NCBI GenBank assembly: GCA_964496755.1
Contig: CAZCBD010000013.1
Span: 1 to 26,107 of the forward strand
Length of the DNA stretch: 26,107 bases
Direction: 5' to 3'
Source: CAZCBD01 sp964496755
GTDB lineage: Bacteria > Bacteroidota > Ignavibacteria > Ignavibacteriales > Melioribacteraceae
Shown: piece after piece, positions 1 through 6,226 of the stretch
Numbering within the stretch: the first letter of the stretch is position 1
How the letters are laid out: the number at the start of each line of letters is the position of its first letter
The notes under the pieces: generated by a model
The model's input: only the letters and a program-made list of their open reading frames with translations
What the model was told of the DNA's origin: nothing
The model's database searches: none
Translations under genes and position numbers: made by a program

Positions 1-74
1 TTAATTATTTTTACTTTTTTATTTTTAATTAATTCTGATTTGTAAATATTATTCCATCCGTCTTGTATATTTTC

Positions 75-260
75 CTAATTATCAACTCCAATTACAAATT
101 CCCCCTCTTTAGTATAAACTTCTGAATTTTTAGGCCAATCGGTAAAAAAAATAAATTTCCTTACAAATGCAGCTTTAAAATCATATTCAGTAGTCTGAGA
201 TAAGATAAGACTGACATTAAAAATTAAAACAAGAGCTATTCTATGCATTTTATTTTTCAA
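75..260 (-). pseudogene. DUF4154 (YfiR-like) protein, N-terminal part, interrupted by an in-frame TAG
   Basis: The visible 61 residues are a signal peptide (about 1-21, ending VSLILSQ) followed by the conserved start of the DUF4154/YfiR family: EYDFKAAFVRKFIFFTDWP, then FVIGV. Known family members are periplasmic proteins of about 170-190 residues, some of which regulate diguanylate cyclases. The frame stops at TAG (75-77), but the same frame stays open to the window edge and encodes ENIQDGWNNIYKSEL and then basic residues, which fits the next part of the family. The gene therefore looks interrupted by a point mutation or sequencing error. A TTG start at 260 has AAGAGGA upstream; the ATG at 248 is about 16 nt from that site, so TTG is preferred. 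It begins 9 nt after the TonB receptor stop, so it is probably co-transcribed with it. DUF4154 genes often sit next to TonB receptors. Confidence 0.7.
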
Positions 261-269
261 TTTATCCTC

Positions 270-2495
270 TTAAAATTCGTAACCTAAAGAAAAGAAAAAT
301 TCTCTACCGAAACCAAGCGTACCTTTTTCCGCCCATTGGCTATTGCCGGTAGTTGGATATCTAATTTCAGCGTTAAACAAATTAGTTAATCTTAAACTTG
401 CAGAAACATGTTGGGCAAATAAATTTTCAATTCTGAAATTCAAGCCTACAATTAAATAAGCGGGCACTTTCAAGCCAATTCGTTTATTGGTTTTGGCTTT
501 CTCAGGATCCCATTTGGTTTCCATTTCATCAACAAATCTTGCATCTATTCCACAAATAAAATTTTCGAAACATTTATAATCTGCATTAATATAAGCTAAA
601 AATTGAGGAGCATAACCAACCTTAATTTCAGAAAGTTCTTCTTTCTTACTGCTGGTTTTTTGATAAGTAAAGCTACAATCTAAATCTAGATTCTTTATTG
701 GTTGAACTTCCAAACCGATTTCAAATCCATAGGTTTTCATTTTACCGGCATTGGAAATAGCCCACTGCAAATCACCATTAGCATCAATATAANNNNNNNN
801 NNCCACATGTTGTACACCTTCTTTCAAAATGAATACACCATTAGCATCAATATAATTATCACGAGTAATTAAATTTCTTAAGCTATTACTAAACAAAGAT
901 ATATTTGTAATGAAATTCTTATTAAACGAATGGAGTAAATTAATTTCCATAGTTGCAATCTTGGCGGGTTTCAAACTTTTAAGTTGCTCGTTTTTTCTCC
1001 AAAAAACTTTTAGTACTTCATTGTTTTCACCGTATGACGGATGTCTGATAGCTTCTCCATACAACAGCTTAGCAATTGTTTTGTCCGAACATTCATAAAT
1101 AAATGCTAAACGTGGCACAAAATTTATTTTGTCATTATCATAAGTTGATGTAATATACCTGGCATTTCCTCTATTGCTAAAATCTGTAATCGACAATGTG
1201 TATTTATTTAACCTTTCGCCACGCAAACCGGCAACAGCTCTAAGTCTATCGGTAATAGCCCAATCTATTTGTGCAAAAAAAGCTGAGTTTGAAATAAATT
1301 CTCCTTCCGGTAAAGCATAAAGTATATTATCATAATTATAAATCGGCAAATTAATTGTTGTTTGCAATTCGGTAATGGTATGATTTAAAAATCCTATTGT
1401 AAGATTATTATTTTCAGATAAGTCAATAAAAATATTTGCTTCAAGTTCAAAACTTTTTGTGTATTGTTGCGAAAACCCGTATGAATTTTCAATATTTGGC
1501 GTTAAACTATTTGGTGTATCGTATTCATTAATCTGATCATAAGTTAAATAACTGAATTTGCCATTTAACTTAATCCCTTTCCAAAGGTTTTTTCTGTAGC
1601 CTAAACTAAAATTATTTGCTACCGTTTTAGAAAAATCGCCATCAAGAGCAGAAGGTATTCCGTCAACAATATTCCATTTACTATATGAGTTAGAAAAATC
1701 GAAAGTAAAATCTTTATATGAGGAAGAAATATTAGCATAAAATTTTTTCTTACTTAGTTTAAAAGTAAAATCTTTATCATTAATAAATCCCAAATAGGGC
1801 AAGGATAAGGTGTCGCTTATCATTTTGGAAATAGGTTGACTGATTTTGTTATCGGAATAGAAAGCAGTATTTACTGAAAATTCAAAATCACCGGATTTGC
1901 CGGATTTTCTGAAAAATATTTTTTTTGCATCTCCACTACCAAAAGAAGCTTGCAGATAACCTTCTTTTTGAAATTCTTCCAAAGAATTAGTAATAATATT
2001 TATTGCGCCAAAGAAAGCTCCGCTACCATAAATTATAGACATTGGCCCACGAATAACTTCTATTCTGTCAATAGCTTCAACGGGTACATTAACTTTAGAT
2101 AGATTGAAGTCGTCATAATAATCAGCCCTTTGATTAATTCCGTTAACTAAAATTATCATGTTGTTAAAAACGCTTGTTGCATAAAACCCACGCATACCGA
2201 AATTTACACCACCTGTCCAAAAATAATCATCAATCATATACATGCCGGGAACATTTTCTAAAATTTCGGACAATGTTTGGAATCCATGCACTTTTATTTC
2301 GTTTCGTGTTATTAAAACTACACTGGCAGGAATTTTTTTAAGTTCTTCAGGCTTTTTTCCAGCTGTGGTTAATTCAACATTCAGTAATTCGGCTAATGAC
2401 ATTTTCATCAAATCTTTTGACGAATATGACTGGGAATATTGCATTTGTAAAAAAAGAAATAAAAATAAAAAAAGAAATTTTGTAAAAAATTTCAT
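270..2495 (-). CDS. TonB-dependent outer-membrane receptor (contains assembly gap)
   Basis: This is an outer-membrane active transporter; its ligand cannot be told from the sequence. A signal peptide with alternating Phe/Leu (MKFFTKFLFLFLF) leads to a short motif, SLAELLNVELTTAGKKPE, common before the plug in this receptor group. The plug follows (IPASVVLITRNEI, VPGMYMIDD, RIEVIRGPMSIIYGSGAFFGAINIIT), and then a 22-strand-type barrel ending in ...FFFSLGYEF with a terminal Phe, typical of barrel assembly signals. The start at 2495 is chosen because it has GAGAGG upstream and encodes a proper signal peptide. An upstream ATG at 2555 would lie beyond the promoter seen at 2521-2549. A 10-N gap at 793-802 interrupts the barrel in frame, and the sequence around it is suspicious (see findings). 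A DUF4154 gene follows directly. Confidence 0.9.
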   Translation of the reverse strand: MKFFTKFLFLFLFLFLQMQYSQSYSSKDLMKMSLAELLNVELTTAGKKPEELKKIPASVVLITRNEIKVHGFQTLSEILENVPGMYMIDDYFWTGGVNFGMRGFYATSVFNNMIILVNGINQRADYYDDFNLSKVNVPVEAIDRIEVIRGPMSIIYGSGAFFGAINIITNSLEEFQKEGYLQASFGSGDAKKIFFRKSGKSGDFEFSVNTAFYSDNKISQPISKMISDTLSLPYLGFINDKDFTFKLSKKKFYANISSSYKDFTFDFSNSYSKWNIVDGIPSALDGDFSKTVANNFSLGYRKNLWKGIKLNGKFSYLTYDQINEYDTPNSLTPNIENSYGFSQQYTKSFELEANIFIDLSENNNLTIGFLNHTITELQTTINLPIYNYDNILYALPEGEFISNSAFFAQIDWAITDRLRAVAGLRGERLNKYTLSITDFSNRGNARYITSTYDNDKINFVPRLAFIYECSDKTIAKLLYGEAIRHPSYGENNEVLKVFWRKNEQLKSLKPAKIATMEINLLHSFNKNFITNISLFSNSLRNLITRDNYIDANGVFILKEGVQHVXXXXYIDANGDLQWAISNAGKMKTYGFEIGLEVQPIKNLDLDCSFTYQKTSSKKEELSEIKVGYAPQFLAYINADYKCFENFICGIDARFVDEMETKWDPEKAKTNKRIGLKVPAYLIVGLNFRIENLFAQHVSASLRLTNLFNAEIRYPTTGNSQWAEKGTLGFGREFFFSLGYEF
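773..855. repeat. 20-bp direct repeat flanking the assembly gap
   Basis: Copies at 773-792 and 836-855 are identical over 20 bp, and both encode YIDANG in the receptor frame. Copy starts are 63 bp apart with the Ns counted. The repeat is either a true duplication or an assembly artefact. Confidence 0.85.
793..802. other. Assembly gap (10 N) inside the TonB receptor gene
   Basis: Ten undetermined bases. Exactly matching 20-bp copies lie at 773-792, touching the gap, and at 836-855. The true length of missing or surplus sequence is unknown; ten looks like a placeholder. Confidence 0.98.
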
Positions 2496-2520
2496 TTTGG
2501 CCTCTCGAATATTCTTTGGT

Positions 2521-2549
2521 AATATACGATTTGCTTGAAAATATGTCAA
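2521..2549 (-). promoter_or_regulatory. Sigma70-type promoter of the TonB receptor
   Basis: On the minus strand there is a perfect -35 box TTGACA (2549-2544), a 17-nt spacer and a -10 box TATATT (2526-2521). Transcription would start near 2514, about 20 nt before the ATG at 2495 and just upstream of its GAGAGG ribosome site. The geometry supports both the promoter and the start choice. It is based on consensus match only. Confidence 0.65.
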
Positions 2550-2605
2550 ACCCATCTTCCAATTGATAAGAATGCAGTGGTAGTTATAAAATTATAATAA
2601 GTATC

Positions 2606-2641
2606 CAGCTTTAACTATTTAATATTAAACAGTTAAAGCTG
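2606..2641. repeat. 36-bp near-perfect palindrome across the DUF5916 stop codon
   Basis: Outer arms of 11 bp (CAGCTTTAACT at 2606-2616, its complement at 2631-2641) enclose six further pairs (TTTAAT/ATTAAA), with a single A/C mismatch at 2617/2630. The DUF5916 stop (2633-2635) lies inside one arm. In RNA it would form a long hairpin, but neither side has a U-run, so it is not a classical intrinsic terminator. It may be a 3'-end stabiliser, an inefficient terminator, or an operator about 60 bp upstream of the TonB promoter. Confidence 0.75.
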
Positions 2642-4804
2642 AAATAAATATGAAAACTTTAATTGTAGTATTTTATGTGAAGAACCAAATTTAGGATAAA
2701 TTTCAACGCCATTTTCAGTATAAGCTTGTGAGTCGAATCTTTCATTATAGGCTAAGTAAATTGCACTGCCGGGTTGAAATCTGTAGGAAAACAAGAAGTA
2801 AGCATCCAACCTGTTGCTTAATCTATTGTATTGTAAAATTAATCTGGCATTAAAATCGCGTGTAAAATAGTAAAAGAATTTTGAACGGAAAACTTCATAT
2901 GTACTATATTCAAAAGTATTTTTAGAACTTAATAATTTCACCAAAGAATAATTATAATTTACTTCAAGATTAAACTTATCGGATGGGCGAAAAAGCGCTC
3001 TACCGTTATAACTCCAATTGTATCCGGTTCTATACTTTCCTTGGCGATGCCCTAGGTCCAAATATAATCTATCATTATTATTAGTATCAAAGCCAATTGA
3101 AAAGCCGTTTTTGGGGTACAAGACCTTATCAAATCTATCGTATTCTTTGCCGTAATTATAGGAAAATTTAATAGCCCAATAATTCATAAATTGAACCATA
3201 CCCCATAGTGAAACATTTCGGCTTAAGGTATTTTTATTAAAAAAGTTTAGTGTATGAAAATTCTGACTAAACGCATTAATATTTAAAATTACTCTCCGCA
3301 AGCCAATTTCTTCAAAACGCGGCCCGTATCTGAATCCTAAACCGATTTCTCTAAAATTGTTGTATCGGTTAAATCCTATCTCATTTCCCATAAAATTTTC
3401 GCCTTGCTCGGCATAATTTGCACTATAAGAAATTAAATCGGTTGCTCTGCGATAAGAAAGTGAAATAGATTGATTATTTCCTGAAAATTTATTTTCAAAT
3501 GAAAAGGTAGCCTGAGCTGAAAATCTGTCATAATCTCCAAGTCGCAATTGTGCATCTACTCCGAATATTCTATTGTATGAACCTGAAAAATCTTTACTCA
3601 TTGCAACAATTCCAATTTGAGAGTTTTCAAGTATATCTCTTCTTAAACTTAAAATATTATAAGATGCTCTGGCATTGATGGAATTTGAAATTTCCCCTTT
3701 TCTGATTTTGTTTGAAACACCAATGTCATTATCATTTAAAGTATTTAAAAGTCCAATACTCCACTCACCTAGTTTCCCGTTTAATTTTACTCCGTATATC
3801 GGTTCGTTAATTCTTCTTGAATAAAAAATACTTCTACCATGACCACCACCAAAAGATCTAAAATAGTTGCTGCCTTCTAAAAAGAAAGGTCGTTTTTCCC
3901 TTAGATATACAGGATATCGTGATAAATTGATCACTTCTTCATCTGCTTCAATTTGTGCAAAATCCGGATTAATGGTTGCAACTGCATCTAAATTTGATGT
4001 AACCGCATATTTAATATCTAATCCGGTAACACCATTATTATTCTGGAATTTTAATTTTGAAACTCGATCTTGGGCGATTGCAGAAGTTAAATACGGAATA
4101 AACTGTAAATTTGAACCGGCTTTAATTCCTAATAAATTTTTTAATACCCCCGATTTAGAAACTCGTACCCCATTATTACGCGATTGATATTGCCAATATG
4201 AAATTTCTCTTTTACGTGAGATATTGCGAAAAGCATTAAAACCCCATTGATTGGTATTTGTTTCAAATTGCAAAGTACTAAAAGGAATTTTGAATTCGGC
4301 ACTCCAGCCATAATCGGTTAAATTGGCTTCACCGTACCAAACACCGTCCCAATCGTTTTTAAACCGTTTATCGTTTGAGTATTTACCGTCGATTTTTGTG
4401 CCCGCAGCGGTAATTGCAAAATAATATGCATTTAATTTATCATTAAATGTATCCAGCATAAAACCAACATAATCTGCCGTACCATAGGAATCTCTACTCG
4501 AAAAGTTAGTCGCAATTCCATTAGGATTTTTATCAAAACATTTAATGGCCAAATATAAATTTTGTTCATCATATAAAACATAAATTTCCGTTTTTTCGGT
4601 AGCAGAAATACCATCAAAAGGTTCTTTTTGGATAAAATCTTTTCCTTTGTTAGAGTTTGACCATTCATAATTTTCGATAATACCATCAATGTTCGGTGTA
4701 TGGGTGGGTTTAGCAATAAGGATCTTCGGCTTATTCAAATCTAGGGTCTGACTAAAAACAAAACTGTTTATAGCATAAATCATTAACACAAAAAAAGTCT
4801 TCAT
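2633..4804 (-). CDS. DUF5916 protein with N-terminal CBM9-like domain, outer-membrane barrel
   Basis: A secreted protein of about 723 residues with a signal peptide (MKTFFVLMIYAINSFVFSQ). Residues about 30-215 look like the carbohydrate-binding family 9 type beta-sandwich that heads this family (PNIDGIIENYEW, TEIYVLYDEQNLYLAIKCFD, WSAEFKIPFSTLQF). The DUF5916 signature follows (INPDFAQIEADEEVINLSR, EKRPFFLEGSNYFRSFGG), and then a long run of alternating Tyr/Phe strands ending KFSYLFQL, as in an outer-membrane beta-barrel. The biological role of the family is not established. The ATG at 4804 is preferred over an in-frame TTG at 4822 because it gives a cleaner signal peptide and has GAAGCGAGA about 7 nt upstream. 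It lies 20 nt after the pseudo-receiver regulator gene and is probably co-transcribed with it. Confidence 0.85.
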   Translation of the reverse strand: MKTFFVLMIYAINSFVFSQTLDLNKPKILIAKPTHTPNIDGIIENYEWSNSNKGKDFIQKEPFDGISATEKTEIYVLYDEQNLYLAIKCFDKNPNGIATNFSSRDSYGTADYVGFMLDTFNDKLNAYYFAITAAGTKIDGKYSNDKRFKNDWDGVWYGEANLTDYGWSAEFKIPFSTLQFETNTNQWGFNAFRNISRKREISYWQYQSRNNGVRVSKSGVLKNLLGIKAGSNLQFIPYLTSAIAQDRVSKLKFQNNNGVTGLDIKYAVTSNLDAVATINPDFAQIEADEEVINLSRYPVYLREKRPFFLEGSNYFRSFGGGHGRSIFYSRRINEPIYGVKLNGKLGEWSIGLLNTLNDNDIGVSNKIRKGEISNSINARASYNILSLRRDILENSQIGIVAMSKDFSGSYNRIFGVDAQLRLGDYDRFSAQATFSFENKFSGNNQSISLSYRRATDLISYSANYAEQGENFMGNEIGFNRYNNFREIGLGFRYGPRFEEIGLRRVILNINAFSQNFHTLNFFNKNTLSRNVSLWGMVQFMNYWAIKFSYNYGKEYDRFDKVLYPKNGFSIGFDTNNNDRLYLDLGHRQGKYRTGYNWSYNGRALFRPSDKFNLEVNYNYSLVKLLSSKNTFEYSTYEVFRSKFFYYFTRDFNARLILQYNRLSNRLDAYFLFSYRFQPGSAIYLAYNERFDSQAYTENGVEIYPKFGSSHKILQLKFSYLFQL

Positions 4805-4824
4805 AAAAAAATCTCGCTTCAATT

Positions 4825-5442
4825 CTAAATTCCGTATAACATTGAAAAATTATGAATTTTGCGAAAGATATTTCGGATTGTAATTTTGATTTCATCTTCT
4901 GTGCTTTTTAAAGACTCTGAAATATTTTTCAGAGATTTATTGTCATTCAAATATTTCAGAACTTTTTTTTCTCGTCCGGTAAAAAGAAATCGCCCAAATA
5001 AATCATTCCGATTATTATTCTCACAAATTCTTTCGCATAAAATACGTGCCAATTCTTTATTCATTTCAGCTTTATTGCCTAATATTTCTTTCAGCATTTC
5101 AGCAAAATTTAATGACTGATTTTCTGATTCATCCAAGCTATAAAAAGCACAAGCCCCAACCAGCAGGGCTTGTAATATATAATTCGACATCCCCCCTGAT
5201 GCCGTAATCACAATCGGTATATCGGGAAAAATATTCTTTACTTTTTTTAGGTAAGTTAAGATATTTTCATCCGGTTTTTCTTTGCCAATTACAACCATAT
5301 CGGGATATTGATTTTCCAAATTCAAAATCATTTCCTCAAATTCGGAGTAAAAGACAAATTCATAATCTTCAAAAGAACCATTTAACTTAGACAATAAAAA
5401 GCTTTTTACATCAAAATCAGAAGTTGCTACAATGCGTTTCAT
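4825..5442 (-). CDS. NarL/LuxR-type regulator with a degenerate (pseudo-)receiver domain
   Basis: 205 residues with the layout of a NarL-family response regulator: receiver about 1-125, helix-turn-helix about 150-200. It aligns along its length with the canonical regulator just upstream (compare YPDMVVIGKEKP with YPDIMLMDIGLP, and TGREKKVLKYLNDNKS with TNREKEVLRSLVQGNS). The phospho-acceptor Asp is Gly53, the acidic pair is Thr7-Ser8 and the conserved Lys is Leu103; only the switch Thr80 remains. It should therefore not be phosphorylated in the usual way. The recognition helix is also divergent (TEDEIKITIRNIFRKIH). Phosphorylation-independent DNA binding, or heterodimerisation with the sibling, is inference. 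A possible terminator separates it from the sibling gene, and it shares a unit with the DUF5916 gene. Confidence 0.8.
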   Translation of the reverse strand: MKRIVATSDFDVKSFLLSKLNGSFEDYEFVFYSEFEEMILNLENQYPDMVVIGKEKPDENILTYLKKVKNIFPDIPIVITASGGMSNYILQALLVGACAFYSLDESENQSLNFAEMLKEILGNKAEMNKELARILCERICENNNRNDLFGRFLFTGREKKVLKYLNDNKSLKNISESLKSTEDEIKITIRNIFRKIHNFSMLYGI

Positions 5443-5489
5443 TAAATAACCATAATTTTTCAGTAGTTAAAATAAATATGATTGTAAAG

Positions 5490-5519
5490 AAAAAAAACCG
5501 CATAAAGAGAGGGTTTTTT
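5490..5519 (-). terminator. Weak AT-rich hairpin with T-run between the two regulator genes
   Basis: On the minus strand, AAAAAACC (5519-5512) and GGTTTTTT (5499-5492) can pair around a 12-nt loop and end in an eight-T run. The stem has only two G-C pairs, so termination would be weak; because it is symmetric it could act in either direction. Confidence 0.35.
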
Positions 5520-5545
5520 AGGTAAGAGAGAATATTAAGGAAGGT

Positions 5546-5569
5546 TTACCTACATAAATATGTAGGTAA
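5546..5569. repeat. 24-bp near-perfect palindrome abutting the response-regulator stop codon
   Basis: Eleven-bp arms (5546-5556 and 5559-5569, core TTACCTACAT and its complement) surround a two-base mismatch centre. The arm starts on the base directly after the stop codon of the response regulator (5570-5572). No U-run follows on the minus strand. It could be a transcript-end hairpin or a dyad operator for the downstream unit. Confidence 0.7.
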
Positions 5570-6217
5570 CTAAACAATATTCTCTTTTATTGCCTTGGCT
5601 ACAGCCTCGGATTGTGAGTGTACATGTAGCTTTCTATAAATATTTCTAAAATGATACCTAACTGTATCTACGCTAATAAACAATTTATCTGCAATGCTTT
5701 GATAGCTATTGCCTTGAACAAGGCTTCTCAGAACTTCTTTTTCCCGATTTGTTAGCGGATAAACTTTAACTTTTGTTTTTCGAACTTCTTCGCGACTGAA
5801 ATATTCTACAACCTTTTTGGCTATCGGCGCACTCATCGGAGCACCACCTTCAGTTGCTTCTTTTATTGCTTCGAGCAAACGGGTAGGTTCTGTTTTTTTT
5901 ACTAAATAGCCACTTGCACCGCTGCAAAGAGCATCGAATATTTTTTCATTTTCTTCGTAAATTGTAAGTACTAAAATCGGCAAATCGGGATAAATCATTT
6001 TAACTTTTTTAATGCCTTCTATACCGGAAATTCCCGGAAGTCCAATATCCATCAACATAATATCCGGATATAAAGTTTCAATTTCTTTTAACATAGATTC
6101 ACAATCTACGAATGCCGCTTCACATTTAAAGCCTTCCGTTCCATTAAGAAGAATCTTTAATCCTTCGCGAATAGGCATGCTATCTTCTACAATTACAACG
6201 TTTATCATATCAATCAA
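5570..6217 (-). CDS. NarL/LuxR-family response regulator, canonical
   Basis: The output half of a two-component system. The receiver (about 5-120) has all key residues: Glu11-Asp12, phospho-acceptor Asp57 (LMDIGLPG), Thr85 and Lys107. A LuxR-type helix-turn-helix follows (about 150-212: PLTNREKEVLRSLVQGNSYQ, DTVRYHFRNIYRKL). Its partner is almost certainly the HisKA_3 kinase whose stop codon is 9-18 nt upstream; NarL regulators normally pair with that kinase class. Start: TTG at 6217 follows AAGGA by only a few bases, and the in-frame ATG at 6208 is about 13 nt from it, so the start is uncertain by three codons. The protein ends next to a palindrome and is followed by a degenerate paralogue. 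Confidence 0.92.
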   Translation of the reverse strand: MIDMINVVIVEDSMPIREGLKILLNGTEGFKCEAAFVDCESMLKEIETLYPDIMLMDIGLPGISGIEGIKKVKMIYPDLPILVLTIYEENEKIFDALCSGASGYLVKKTEPTRLLEAIKEATEGGAPMSAPIAKKVVEYFSREEVRKTKVKVYPLTNREKEVLRSLVQGNSYQSIADKLFISVDTVRYHFRNIYRKLHVHSQSEAVAKAIKENIV

Positions 6218-6226
6218 TAGGTCCTT

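Noticed and set aside
75..77. TAG as a recoded (pyrrolysine) codon
   Set aside because: No tRNA-Pyl or Pyl biosynthesis genes are visible, and the stop lies near a sequence edge; mutation or error is simpler.
2496..2555. Upstream ATG that would lengthen the TonB receptor by 20 residues
   Set aside because: It would place the start upstream of the -10 box and in front of a good signal peptide; the ATG at 2495 has a ribosome site.
4432..4716. Alternative 94-codon frame inside the DUF5916 gene
   Set aside because: Shadow frame; the overlapping DUF5916 frame has clear family motifs and covers it.
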